DNA of 30,238 bases, taken from positions 1 to 30,238 of the IMG/VR virus record IMGVR_UViG_3300042520_001665; one strand, given 5' to 3'. Below, piece after piece: positions 1-9,841 of this stretch. Under the pieces are notes generated by a model. It saw nothing but the letters and a program-made list of their open reading frames with translations, was not told where the DNA came from and made no database searches. Positions within the stretch are counted from its first letter, which is position 1. Every line of letters begins with the position of its first letter. Source of the stretch: a virus. The position numbers were made by a program, and so were the translations under genes.

Positions 1-2255
1 CCAAGAGGATCACTATCCCCATCACAATTAGAATTAATTTGTAATGTGTTATTAAGTAAATTAACATTGTAAGAACCTATTTCAGTTATTGATGATAATA
101 TACCTTCAATAGTACTTTGCCATAAAGCATCACTAGGGACATCGCTAAATTCATTCGTTGTGTAAAAAGATTGGGTATAAGCGGTTCCATTAATGTCTAT
201 ATTACAATTAAATGTTGCGGAACTTAAAATACAATTTGTGTATTCATTTGTTAAATCTAAAAACCCTTCATTTAACATTTCAGAAAAACCTCTTTTATTT
301 CCTGATTGGGTATTAAACTCATTAACACAAAGATTGACAATTTGATAAGAAACAATATTACTATTTCCACACAATATATCAAATATTTGTTTATTACTAC
401 ACCCACTACTATCCGTAACTATTACCGAATATGTACCCCCCGATAAACCTGTAACCGTAGACCCTGTTGGGTTTCCTGGCACATTGTCGGACCATTCATA
501 TGCAAATGTAGGTTCCCCTTTATTTATTAAAACACTTGCCGACCCATCATTTACCCCAGTACAATCAACAGCATTAACCATAAAGGCTAATTCCCCTGTT
601 GTTGTTATTTCAAAATCTTTAGATACCGTACAGTTTTCATTATCGGTAACACTTAACGTATATTGACCCTCAACTAAATTACTAAATGTGTAAGCGGTAG
701 ATGGCGTATCTATAATTGATTGTCCGTCACTTAAAACATAATCTAATACTCCCGTATAACCAGTCCCTACCTCAACACTAATAACCCCGTTATTTAACCC
801 ACAACTTGCGGTTGTTGCAGTATAATTTACTTGAAACTTATCAACTGAAGCGATTGTAACAAATTCACTATAACTACAATTTGTACCCGATCCTGATATA
901 ACTAATAAATAAGTGTCGTTTGATAAATTAGTAAAGTTATGTGTTTGACTTTGAGTGGTTATTCCATTGGTGTAATTTGTGGTTAATCCTGAAATTGCGT
1001 ACGTATAAAAATTGTTCGCACCTTCTATAGTTACTCCAATCTTTCCACTAGTCTGATTACAAGATGATTGTGTAGTTGCAATTTCAACAACATTAAAACC
1101 ATTAACGGTATTTATGGTACCATTTAAAATAACTTCACAAAAATTAGCATCTCTTACCAATACTTGGTACGCCCCACCAGCCAAATTAGATATTGTAAAC
1201 GTATCAGATAATGTATACCCCACTTCATAGGTAGAAGCAGAATAATAAAAAGGAACCGTACCTCCTGTTATTGTAAAAGTTAAAGACCCATCATTTGAGA
1301 AACAAGACGGATTAACTGCAGTCAAAAACCCAAGACCTATAGGGTCTGCAGTTCCAATAAGTTCAGACTTTGTGGTTGAACATCCTAACGCATCCGTCAC
1401 AGTAACACTATATGTACCTTGTGTAAGCCCCGTAACTAATTGGGTTGTTTCATTATTACTCCATAAAAAAGTATACGGACCAGTACCCGTTAATCCCGTT
1501 ACCGCAAGTTTACCTTTATCAATAACACAAGTCGATGTGTTAACTTTCCAAAAACCAAAATCAACCCCAACACTTTCATCTATTACAAAATTTTCAGTAT
1601 TTGCCGTCACTGACCCATAATCAAAAACCGTCGCATAATAAATTCCTGAAGGTAAATTAGAATATGTTACAGGTAATGTCGCCTCTGTTGATACATTAAA
1701 TACACCTCCGTCTTTATAAACAATAATAGTATATGGAGACGCGCTTGTCGTTGCGGTTATGTTAATATATCCATTACTTAAACCACAAGTTGATCCTGAA
1801 ACCCCATATACGTTAGCTTCAAAACAATTTGATATTATTGTATTAATATATAATTCATTGTTTTGTAACCCTTGTGAATCATTTAGACGGAAAACATAAG
1901 TCCCACCTGTTAAACCAGTAAAGGTGATATCCCCACTACTTGTTTGTGCAGTTAATGTAGTTCCGGTAGGTGTTACAGGATCTATCGTATATGGAGGTAT
2001 ACCACCAGAAGGTGTAAATATTATCTGCCCGTAAGATGTATCACAAACACCCGTAACTTGAAAACTATAACTTAACGTACCCTGGTTACAGTTTTGAGTA
2101 CAAGATTGCCCTGAAGCGATATAAACACCAAATGAAGTACCAGTAAATGCTTCGTCTAAACATATGCTTTGACCTAAAGATACTCCGGTCTGTAATATCC
2201 CACAGCAATCAACGTAACTAAATACCCCATTTGTTAAACCTGAAACACAAGCCAT
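1..2255 (-). CDS. Partial SprB-repeat tail-tip or adhesin-like protein (3' end beyond window)
   Basis: I translated this frame by hand: it is open from the ATG at 2255 to the window edge (751 full codons, no stop). The ATG overlaps the stop of the preceding 990-aa gene as TAATG. Residues 1-69 are Cys-rich. Residues about 70-625 hold seven tandem repeats of 60-80 aa with the pattern Cys, NG, PYT, then GLTxGTYSVTVTDxxGC; repeat 3 has GLTQGTYSVTVTDALGC and repeat 7 GLSGGTYSVIVTDSSGC. This is the SprB-repeat pattern, known from Bacteroidota surface adhesins such as gliding protein SprB. Residues about 655-744 resemble the C-terminus of the 990-aa protein. Position after baseplate genes suggests a virion tail-tip or receptor-binding protein. 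That role is inferred. No signal peptide is seen, as expected of a virion protein. Confidence 0.85.
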   Translation of the reverse strand, partial: MACVSGLTNGVFSYVDCCGILQTGVSLGQSICLDEAFTGTSFGVYIASGQSCTQNCNQGTLSYSFQVTGVCDTSYGQIIFTPSGGIPPYTIDPVTPTGTTLTAQTSSGDITFTGLTGGTYVFRLNDSQGLQNNELYINTIISNCFEANVYGVSGSTCGLSNGYINITATTSASPYTIIVYKDGGVFNVSTEATLPVTYSNLPSGIYYATVFDYGSVTANTENFVIDESVGVDFGFWKVNTSTCVIDKGKLAVTGLTGTGPYTFLWSNNETTQLVTGLTQGTYSVTVTDALGCSTTKSELIGTADPIGLGFLTAVNPSCFSNDGSLTFTITGGTVPFYYSASTYEVGYTLSDTFTISNLAGGAYQVLVRDANFCEVILNGTINTVNGFNVVEIATTQSSCNQTSGKIGVTIEGANNFYTYAISGLTTNYTNGITTQSQTHNFTNLSNDTYLLVISGSGTNCSYSEFVTIASVDKFQVNYTATTASCGLNNGVISVEVGTGYTGVLDYVLSDGQSIIDTPSTAYTFSNLVEGQYTLSVTDNENCTVSKDFEITTTGELAFMVNAVDCTGVNDGSASVLINKGEPTFAYEWSDNVPGNPTGSTVTGLSGGTYSVIVTDSSGCSNKQIFDILCGNSNIVSYQIVNLCVNEFNTQSGNKRGFSEMLNEGFLDLTNEYTNCILSSATFNCNIDINGTAYTQSFYTTNEFSDVPSDALWQSTIEGILSSITEIGSYNVNLLNNTLQINSNCDGDSDPL

Positions 2256-5227
2256 TATTCTCCGTCATTATTACAGTTTATATCAATCATAATCCCAATA
2301 TTTAAATACAGTTTTTTATTTGTAAATTCATCGTAACAACTACTATTACTAATAACTAATGAGCTACCCGCAAAATAATAGTTTAACCCATAAACATATA
2401 AACCTTCAAGTTTTTCGTTTATTGAATTAAAAATAGTTGATTGTGTCGGATAGTCCACACTCCCATAACCAGTATAAAATTGTTCTTGAATTAGAGTCAC
2501 ATCATCAAGTCTTACATCAATATACCAATAACTTTTCATTCCGTTTAAGTCACACTGATTTTGAATATATCCTTGTTCACTAATCAAATTATTTAACGCT
2601 TCACTTAACGTAGTGGCACCATAATTCTGTCCAATATCTAAACTACAGATTAACGTTTGATCAATACAATCATAACCAAATGGTTGACCATTAAACGTAC
2701 AAGGAATACAATTAACGGGTATAAATTCACATCCACGTTGTCTTCTCCAAACAAACTTTTGTCTATGGAAAATACTATTATCCATTTTTTGACCCGTATT
2801 CCAAATAGTAGTGGCAGGAACAAATTGTTCTACAAGTCTCACCCAATAATCACCAAGTGCTAATGTAAAATCAATCATTTTTTGATAAGTAAATTTATTG
2901 GTCGGAATATTGATCGCTTCGTCGCTTTGTAAGTACTTCCAAAAAATTGATTGTAATGCAGGATACCCTCCTGTTTTACCGTCACTTATATATTGTCTGT
3001 TTCTAACGTTAATTAAATTATTATAAAATGTTTGAGCAAATTCAAAAAACGTTTTTTGATCGGGTTTAGGGTTTATGACAGTCCAATCAGTATCACCAGG
3101 TGTTGGGTAAGGAGCCGTTAATCCGGAATTTGGTATTGGATAGTTATACAATACGGATTGTTCCCAAACGTCATAAGTAATCCCCTGACCCATATTTAAA
3201 TACAGATCAATGTTTTTAACATTTATAACTAACCTGTCGTCATCCACTCTATAGTATGTTGGCGAATTTGGTGATTGATTTCTTCTAATTCCGACTTCGG
3301 TTTTTGGCCATGATTTAGTATTATCCACCGTTCTAACTAAATTGTAACCAACGTTTGTCATAAATGGAAACTTTCTAAATCTATCAAGCCAATCTTGACC
3401 ATACGTAAATGGCTTAAATTTTGTAACCAAAGAAACGGTATTCCCACTAAATATTGAGTTTTCTTCATCAACAACCTCTAATGATGTATGTTCAGGTGTT
3501 TGTTCAAACCACCCAGCCCCTTTTTGGAAAAAATAATCAGGTGAGTCCTCAACTGCCTTTGGGTATCCGTCTTCATAAATTGGGAAATCTTCAAATGTTG
3601 CAGTAACCGTCTGTAATGTGTTAACTGTTGTAAATCCAGTATATAATATCCCTTGTATTGTAAATGTGTTCGTAGTATCAAATGCCGGCGTATCTAATAA
3701 TAGAGTACTACCCGATAAACAAACATATTGATCTCTAAAATCATTAAAGTTTATTGGGCCATCCGCTAAATAAACATTTTCATTAAATTCAATAAGAGCA
3801 TCAGGCGCACCAACCATTCTCATTACAAACTCTATGGATTTTCTTGTACCTTTAGATTTAAATAGATATGCCGAGTTAAGAATTAAATTTCTATAAAATT
3901 GGTAATTAAGCTCGGTTGGTGTCATTGGTTTTGACATTCCTCCGTAGTCGGACTCATTAGATGTTGTAAAAATACTATTTAAAAAATCCTCATTAGTTAT
4001 TGGTGAAACATTAGGGTCAAATCCGACGGTTTGTGCCAAATTTACCAATAACTGTGACGGAATATCATTTCCAACTATATAATTAACTGAATTAATGTTC
4101 GCTAACGCATCAATAAATTTTTTAGTTTCATCAAAACTTCTACCATATATTTGTAATACTTTTTCTAATTTTTGGTCTGGTGTGTCAAAATCTTTTAGGG
4201 ATCCAGTAATTAAAAATCTTGATATTAAATTAGTTTTATAACTATCGAGTAACTCCGCAATTGTTTTAACTTCGTTAATGTAATTTTCAAAACCTAACGA
4301 TCTAATATCTATATTCCATTCATCCGATAAAGGCCAAGTTACACTTTTAGAATTTAAAATATATGTACCATCATCATCATATTCAGGATATGTAAATGTT
4401 GCAGTATATTTAGGACTGACATTTCTATTTAGTAAAAAATCTTCAACCTCATCGAAACTATCACTAAATATTTTTTCAGTTGTAATATTGTTTGGTTTGA
4501 TTATAATTGTTTCAGTAAATGATGTTAACCCTGAAAAAGGTTTACCTTGTACAGTTATTGTTATAGTACCTCCAGTTAAACTTGGGGATGCTGTAAAATC
4601 TGTAAGATTGTATTCTTCATTATCCGTACTACCAATATAAATTGCATATTTTTTAAACTCTTTTGTTAAATTTCTAAATTCACTAATAGACATTGGGCTT
4701 TGAACCAAATTACTAGTCGCGTTTACACTATAATCAATATCAAATGGATTTGTTAAATATTTTACATCAATTTCAAACGTGGTTTCATCTCCAATTTGAT
4801 CGTATATAATATTATTCGCTGTTATTGCACTATAGCCAGTACCTATATTTTTTTTAGCTATAATAGCCGCCGGAAAATAATTAATGGATTTTGTTATTGA
4901 AACCTCTAACCTTTTTTGTAAAGACCCATAAAGTGAAAAACTTGTAATTTGTGAAATGTCAAAATTAGGATAAACCTGAAAGTTCTTTTGAACTAATAAC
5001 TTACTCTCTTCAACACTACTTATGTCAAGATTTGTTAAATTATACGGTTGTGAAAATATTCCCGTATCGAAATTACGATTACTTTTTTCAAATATCGCAC
5101 TTGTAAACTCAAAAGTACCGAGAGTTAACCCCCCACCTTGCACTAACTGAAGACCGACTAAATTATCAGAAAACGTTTGTGATCCTACAGGAGGTACAGG
5201 TGGATAAAAAAACTTCTTTCTAGCCAT
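2255..5227 (-). CDS. Baseplate protein with P2 gpI / T4 gp7-like segment
   Basis: This 990-aa protein starts at an ATG overlapping the stop of the 302-aa gene (TAATG) and ends in TAATG with the SprB-repeat gene. Residues about 330-475 look like phage tail protein I: helical segments, then RNLILNSAYLFKSKGTRKS and a short MVGAPDA element, where the KGT motif is typical. In contractile tails gpI is the counterpart of T4 gp7 and works next to gp6 (gpJ) in the wedge, and gp6 is encoded here too. Residues about 872-965 form a Cys-containing domain that resembles a segment of the downstream SprB-repeat protein and could anchor a shared partner. The N-terminal 300 residues are beta-rich and unrecognised. 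The gpI assignment rests on pattern and context and is moderate; virion location is more secure. Confidence 0.75.
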   Translation of the reverse strand: MARKKFFYPPVPPVGSQTFSDNLVGLQLVQGGGLTLGTFEFTSAIFEKSNRNFDTGIFSQPYNLTNLDISSVEESKLLVQKNFQVYPNFDISQITSFSLYGSLQKRLEVSITKSINYFPAAIIAKKNIGTGYSAITANNIIYDQIGDETTFEIDVKYLTNPFDIDYSVNATSNLVQSPMSISEFRNLTKEFKKYAIYIGSTDNEEYNLTDFTASPSLTGGTITITVQGKPFSGLTSFTETIIIKPNNITTEKIFSDSFDEVEDFLLNRNVSPKYTATFTYPEYDDDGTYILNSKSVTWPLSDEWNIDIRSLGFENYINEVKTIAELLDSYKTNLISRFLITGSLKDFDTPDQKLEKVLQIYGRSFDETKKFIDALANINSVNYIVGNDIPSQLLVNLAQTVGFDPNVSPITNEDFLNSIFTTSNESDYGGMSKPMTPTELNYQFYRNLILNSAYLFKSKGTRKSIEFVMRMVGAPDALIEFNENVYLADGPINFNDFRDQYVCLSGSTLLLDTPAFDTTNTFTIQGILYTGFTTVNTLQTVTATFEDFPIYEDGYPKAVEDSPDYFFQKGAGWFEQTPEHTSLEVVDEENSIFSGNTVSLVTKFKPFTYGQDWLDRFRKFPFMTNVGYNLVRTVDNTKSWPKTEVGIRRNQSPNSPTYYRVDDDRLVINVKNIDLYLNMGQGITYDVWEQSVLYNYPIPNSGLTAPYPTPGDTDWTVINPKPDQKTFFEFAQTFYNNLINVRNRQYISDGKTGGYPALQSIFWKYLQSDEAINIPTNKFTYQKMIDFTLALGDYWVRLVEQFVPATTIWNTGQKMDNSIFHRQKFVWRRQRGCEFIPVNCIPCTFNGQPFGYDCIDQTLICSLDIGQNYGATTLSEALNNLISEQGYIQNQCDLNGMKSYWYIDVRLDDVTLIQEQFYTGYGSVDYPTQSTIFNSINEKLEGLYVYGLNYYFAGSSLVISNSSCYDEFTNKKLYLNIGIMIDINCNNDGE

Positions 5228-6135
5228 TAACTAATAATATTTGTAAAGTTCTTACTGAAGTCGATAGAAGAACCTCTATCTTGTCTAACCTCATAAAGTA
5301 ACTCATTAAAGTTATCTCTAATTTCAAACAAGTTGTATTGTTTATAGATATTACCCGAACTATCGTAAAGTGTATAAATACCATCGTCGATACTTTTAGT
5401 TTGATTACCATAAAGGGCAATCGCTAATGTATCAATGTCGTGTTCTGCCATTTGAATGTCTATCGTAATTGGATTGAAAAAGGTATTTGTAATAATAATA
5501 CTTTGATCAGGTTGCCCAATAAATGGTAATGCGTTTGGTTTGTTTGTTGGGGATGCGGATGGTGAAAGTGTGCAAAATATTAAATCCGACCCTGAATTAA
5601 CATAACGATATCTAATCGCCTTTTGTGATGTATTTGTTTGATTTGTAAGTACCGGCTCGCAATAAAAAGACGAGGTAATTATTCTATAAAAATTAGGTAT
5701 TTTTGTTCCATCAGCATTTAAATATTCAACTCTGAATCCTACAAGGCCTTGATTTATAAATTTATTACGATATTGTGATGGTACTTGATTTATATCTATT
5801 ACAATACCTTTAACATTTGGAAGTGCAGACAAAACCCCACAATCAAGAATAGTTGTTCTTATTTCCGCAGGTCTAATGTAAAGAGTGTATATTCCCAAAT
5901 TATTAAATTCTGATGATGGGAGTTTTAAGTTGTAAAGACCACCTAATATTTCAACGTTTGCATTACCTCCAGTATTGTCATTATGAAAATACGGAGTTAA
6001 AATGGTTGAAGCGTCTAATTTTTTTAAAATAAAATTATTAGTCACGTCCCTTGATGGGGTGTAATGTAAAAGTATCTCAACATCTTGTGGTGATACGTCT
6101 GCAGGTCTATTTATTCCGTAAGTTCCTAAAGCCAT
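5227..6135 (-). CDS. Hypothetical structural protein, 302 aa
   Basis: The family is not recognised. The 302-aa product starts MALGTYGINR and is rich in Ile, Asn and Thr with alternating hydrophobic residues, so a beta-rich fold is likely. No signal peptide or membrane helix is seen. The gene follows a 32-base gap after the 376-aa gene. That gap holds TATTTATAAAAT in the sense direction and an A-rich leader before the ATG. The stop overlaps the start of the 990-aa gpI-like gene as TAATG, which suggests coupled translation. Its place inside the baseplate block points to a baseplate or tail-tip component, but this is inference from position only. Confidence 0.8.
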   Translation of the reverse strand: MALGTYGINRPADVSPQDVEILLHYTPSRDVTNNFILKKLDASTILTPYFHNDNTGGNANVEILGGLYNLKLPSSEFNNLGIYTLYIRPAEIRTTILDCGVLSALPNVKGIVIDINQVPSQYRNKFINQGLVGFRVEYLNADGTKIPNFYRIITSSFYCEPVLTNQTNTSQKAIRYRYVNSGSDLIFCTLSPSASPTNKPNALPFIGQPDQSIIITNTFFNPITIDIQMAEHDIDTLAIALYGNQTKSIDDGIYTLYDSSGNIYKQYNLFEIRDNFNELLYEVRQDRGSSIDFSKNFTNIIS

Positions 6136-6145
6136 ATTTTTATTT

Positions 6146-6153
6146 TATAAATA
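6146..6153 (-). promoter_or_regulatory. TATTTATA element upstream of the 302-aa gene
   Basis: The sense strand reads AACTATTTATAAAATAAAAAT directly before the ATG. The octamer is the exact reverse complement of the T4 late promoter TATAAATA. It shares AACTATTTAT with the leader of the 1653-aa gene. Confidence 0.28.
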
Positions 6154-6167
6154 GTTTATCCTATTTT

Positions 6168-7298
6168 TTATATTACATTTATTTTATAATAACCATATCC
6201 GTACCTCACCAAATCTCCAATGTTATCAACTTCACCTAATCTTTGTAATGGTTCATAGGCCGAAAACTTTCCTCTTTCTATATAAACATTTGAGTTTATT
6301 TCAGGTGCCATAACAAAATCTAACAAATATTCGTTTTTAGTAAGCGCTGAAACGACAAATTCATTACTTGTAATCCCTGATGATTCTGCCATAAAGAAAG
6401 TTGTACCATCGCTGAAGTCGTAATATTGTACGCTATTTATTGTATATGCGGTATATAATTGAGTAATTTCATTTATTTGTCCAACAGGGATCCCTTTAGA
6501 ATATTTTATATATCCGATCGTATATGGTGTTGGTCCATATTTTTTTAAGTCAATTAGTTTAGATTTAGTGTAACCTGAAACAACAAAAGGAACGTCAGTA
6601 TAGTTTTCACTTAAATATTGGGATATATCATATCCTGAATCACCTGTAAAAATATAATCATAACTTAACGGTATCCCCGACCAACTCCCACCTTGTGGTG
6701 TGAAAAATATTTCACCTTGTTGGTTATCTACCGTGACACCTGTAAAAGGGATCTTAACTTTTTTATTAATGGTTGTTATTCCCCAAGGATTTATCTGTTT
6801 TAACGTTATTGTGTATCCTGATGGTAAGGAAGGATAAGTATGATTTAAAATCGCATCTCCTTGATTGAAGGTTGATGCGGGTGTACCATCCCCCCAATTA
6901 ACTTCGTAGTTTGAAAGTTGTAAAAAACTTTGAAATAAACTTCCTGATTTATTATATAATGTTATGTTGTAACTATTTGAAGTGTTTCCCGTATATACAA
7001 AATTACAAGCAACGTCTTTTTGTAAAATAAATCCGTCAAATTCTGAATAATACCCAATATCATTTATTGATTGAGTAAATAATATTGGTATTGTGAGACC
7101 TGTTAATGATGAACTCCCGTTGGGTCCTGAACTAATGACTTCTGTGAATGCAGAATAAAGACCAAAGTTAAAAACTTTGTCCTCATCTGTCGGTATACCA
7201 CACTGCTCTGAATAGTACGTACCACTATATGGTAAAAATACTAAATCTCCTTTTACATTTTCTGGAGATATGACAATTGAATATTTGATAGCATCCAT
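6168..7298 (-). CDS. Structural protein with PKD-like domain, 376 aa
   Basis: Residues about 125-185 resemble a PKD (polycystic kidney disease) fold: a YEVNWGDGTP motif at 131-140, HTYPS at 153-157, and a strand-rich end with ITLKQINPWG. PKD domains are Ig-like modules common in surface and phage tail proteins, where they act as spacers or bind glycans or proteins. The C-terminus, with ERGKFSAYEPLQRLGEV then RYGYGYY, looks like a distinct conserved segment but I cannot name it. The start ATG overlaps the stop of the 281-aa gene as TAATG. The neighbours are all structural, so this is probably a baseplate periphery component. The function is unproven. Confidence 0.8.
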   Translation of the reverse strand: MDAIKYSIVISPENVKGDLVFLPYSGTYYSEQCGIPTDEDKVFNFGLYSAFTEVISSGPNGSSSLTGLTIPILFTQSINDIGYYSEFDGFILQKDVACNFVYTGNTSNSYNITLYNKSGSLFQSFLQLSNYEVNWGDGTPASTFNQGDAILNHTYPSLPSGYTITLKQINPWGITTINKKVKIPFTGVTVDNQQGEIFFTPQGGSWSGIPLSYDYIFTGDSGYDISQYLSENYTDVPFVVSGYTKSKLIDLKKYGPTPYTIGYIKYSKGIPVGQINEITQLYTAYTINSVQYYDFSDGTTFFMAESSGITSNEFVVSALTKNEYLLDFVMAPEINSNVYIERGKFSAYEPLQRLGEVDNIGDLVRYGYGYYKINVI

Positions 7299-8143
7299 TA
7301 TGGGTTGACGTATTCATACCATTTTATCGGACTTGACGTTGTTCCAACCCTTGTTAGTCCTCCTGTTGTATTTTCTAAATATATCTTATATTCATAATTA
7401 TTATAATCCAAAACACATTTATAATAAAAAAGATATTTTTTATCAAAATTAAATTTGTTAAACAATAACCCTTGCGGTTTGTTAATCATTCTAACAAACT
7501 GACCAATTTTTGCATCAAAAAATTTTGCGCTCATATAAAATTCTTTTTGATCCAAATACGAAATATTTTTTAACCAATAAATAAAAAAACCTTCTTTATC
7601 TGCTCCCGTATAATCTAATACGAATTTAGGTCTTTTAACTTTCACTGGAGTTTGGTTTACACTTGGTCCGATAAAACCGTCTTCTAAAAGTCCTTGTTGT
7701 GTCGGCAATATTAAACTAAATAATATTTTTTGTTCTGTTGGTGAACTACTATCATAAAAATCAAGCTTGAAAAAACTCCCTTTAAATGAATTTGCAAAAT
7801 AATATATTTCTTTATCTAAAAATCCGGCAGCCTCGTAATCTATAACCCAATTGTTTGCGTTGGTGGTCGCAGTTACCGTTTGTGAAGAACCCCCATTATA
7901 AAAATAAAAATTATAATTTATATTAGTTTCAGAATCAGTCCCCCAAGTGGCATGTGCAAATCTTGTGGTTTCAAAATCAGATATTGGATTTATTATATCT
8001 TCAATAACCTCTTCTTCAAATTCTTTAATACCATCTTCTCTACCTAAATTATCAAAAGTAATTTGAATTGGGATATTGATGTATGCCGTTTTTGGCGGTC
8101 CGTCTATTTTATATCTATAATAATTACTACTCACAATTATCAA
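7298..8143 (-). CDS. Hypothetical structural protein, 281 aa
   Basis: The family is not recognised. The 281-aa product begins MIIVSSNYYRYKIDGPPKTA and is rich in Tyr, Phe and Asn, with many predicted strands in the C-terminal half, including a KYLFYYKCVLDYNNYEYKIYL run. The start overlaps the end of the 570-aa gene by 17 bases, and the stop overlaps the ATG of the 376-aa gene as TAATG. The gene is therefore translated within the chain of baseplate-region genes. A tail or baseplate role is inferred from context alone. Confidence 0.8.
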   Translation of the reverse strand: MIIVSSNYYRYKIDGPPKTAYINIPIQITFDNLGREDGIKEFEEEVIEDIINPISDFETTRFAHATWGTDSETNINYNFYFYNGGSSQTVTATTNANNWVIDYEAAGFLDKEIYYFANSFKGSFFKLDFYDSSSPTEQKILFSLILPTQQGLLEDGFIGPSVNQTPVKVKRPKFVLDYTGADKEGFFIYWLKNISYLDQKEFYMSAKFFDAKIGQFVRMINKPQGLLFNKFNFDKKYLFYYKCVLDYNNYEYKIYLENTTGGLTRVGTTSSPIKWYEYVNP

Positions 8144-9839
8144 ATATTGGTGAATTGACTAAAGTTGTTTCAACATAAGTAATTCGTTTTATTGGCGTCT
8201 GTAAAAAATTTATTGTCGTAAATGGGTAATGTGCGTCATTTGTAAAAGGAAAGTCAATACCTCTATTTTCGGCATCAATAAACCCATAATCATATATATC
8301 CCTCCAATACCAATTTTTTTCATAATCTGAATACCAAGAATAATTAGGTATATCTACTACAGGTAAATTTGTTGTACCTTCTTGAGTATAACTTTCAATA
8401 TAATCACTATATTGTCTTATTGGTATTGAATGATGTGGAATATAACAATACCCTGCAGGTAAATTAAATGGTGAATTGTCAAGAAATAAAATGGGATTAA
8501 AAGAGTATTTATGATAAAGTTTTGATATCACATATTCTTTTTGTTCCATATCATTAAACTCACAAAAATCACCTTTTATAACACTACCTGTTTTAAGATC
8601 TCTATTATAGAAAAAAGTATTTCCATTAAAATTATAACTACCTGTTGGTATATTATCTTTATTATTTATGGAGGTATGGTTCCACCAATTATCAACGCTA
8701 TCTTTTAAAAAATTAAACTCCCACCCAATGTCAATCGCTTTTTGATCATATCCCGGTTTATTAAACCAACCCATATAACCTTTGTTTAAAATTGTCACAA
8801 AAAGCTCTGTTACCGGTTTTCCATTATTATCAACCAAAGGGTTAACCTGTATATCTTTATTAAACGTAAAAGAAAAAGATTGTGAATCTTCCTTTATTGA
8901 AACTCTCTGTGTTTGGTTTGGTGTTAATCCAGAATATTCTAATTTTTTCTTAATACCAAATGGGTTATTTTCAAATGCAATTTTTGTCAGATTTACTTCA
9001 TCAACATCTGTTAAAATTTTATGTAATCTAACATAGTATCTAGATTTTGTTTCCCCACTATTTTGTAAATTTGTTATTCTTTTAAATGTTCCTGATTTTC
9101 CATTATATACGTTTAAATTAGAAAACTTTAAATTGAAAATATAAAATACTTTATTTTCAGATCCATATGTTCCATCCCCTAAACCAAAAACACTAAAAAC
9201 CGTTTTATTATTTATCGGAGATGACAACTCTACCCACTGACCAACCGATAAATTATGGTTAGTTCCACAATAAAAATAAATAACTTTTTTTCCATTATAA
9301 CTTCCTTTTTTTATAACAAAAGGTATTCCATCAGAACAAAGAAAACTATTAATTGTGACACCATTTCTTTCATCAGTATATGACATTGTTTGCGCGGTAG
9401 TACTAGAATACGCATATGAAGCATAAACGGTCCAATTATACGTATTTGCACTTTTAGGAACAAATGGAATATGACCTTCTATTCCTTGTGATCTACCAAA
9501 AGTAAATTCACTATATTGTGGAAAACCTTGCCACACATTAGTTACTATAGATTCTTCAGGATTTAAGTAATAAAGATTGTTTTTAAAAGGAGTGTAATTA
9601 GTTTTACCACTTAAAGTGTTATCAAATAAATTTACAAGTTTACCTGACAATCTAATTTTATCGCTTTTTTGTCTTTCAAGATTAAATCTTTCTTGTAAAT
9701 TTATAAGTACCGTTCTGTCATTTTCTGTATAAGAATTTTGGTCACCAAAAAGTGGTACTTGTAATTCTACATCCCTATTTGGTGTTGTTGCATTTCTTTT
9801 TGATCCTAAAACTATTCTAACTTCACTTTCCTGACTCAT
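8127..9839 (-). CDS. Hypothetical baseplate-region protein, 570 aa
   Basis: The family is not recognised. The 570-aa product starts MSQESEVRIVLGSKRNATTP and is dominated by aromatic and Asn residues, typical of beta-rich virion proteins. It has no membrane segment, signal peptide or recognisable catalytic motif. It lies two bases after the stop of the 1653-aa gene and overlaps the next gene by 17 bases, so it belongs to the same operon. By gene order it falls where T4-like phages carry wedge proteins such as gp8, but I see no sequence basis for that name. Confidence 0.8.
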   Translation of the reverse strand: MSQESEVRIVLGSKRNATTPNRDVELQVPLFGDQNSYTENDRTVLINLQERFNLERQKSDKIRLSGKLVNLFDNTLSGKTNYTPFKNNLYYLNPEESIVTNVWQGFPQYSEFTFGRSQGIEGHIPFVPKSANTYNWTVYASYAYSSTTAQTMSYTDERNGVTINSFLCSDGIPFVIKKGSYNGKKVIYFYCGTNHNLSVGQWVELSSPINNKTVFSVFGLGDGTYGSENKVFYIFNLKFSNLNVYNGKSGTFKRITNLQNSGETKSRYYVRLHKILTDVDEVNLTKIAFENNPFGIKKKLEYSGLTPNQTQRVSIKEDSQSFSFTFNKDIQVNPLVDNNGKPVTELFVTILNKGYMGWFNKPGYDQKAIDIGWEFNFLKDSVDNWWNHTSINNKDNIPTGSYNFNGNTFFYNRDLKTGSVIKGDFCEFNDMEQKEYVISKLYHKYSFNPILFLDNSPFNLPAGYCYIPHHSIPIRQYSDYIESYTQEGTTNLPVVDIPNYSWYSDYEKNWYWRDIYDYGFIDAENRGIDFPFTNDAHYPFTTINFLQTPIKRITYVETTLVNSPIFDNCE

Positions 9840-9841
9840 TC

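Noticed and set aside
484-1620. Two small plus-strand frames (484-666 and 1372-1620) as the content of the left end
   Set aside because: They are shadows of the long open minus-strand SprB-repeat gene.
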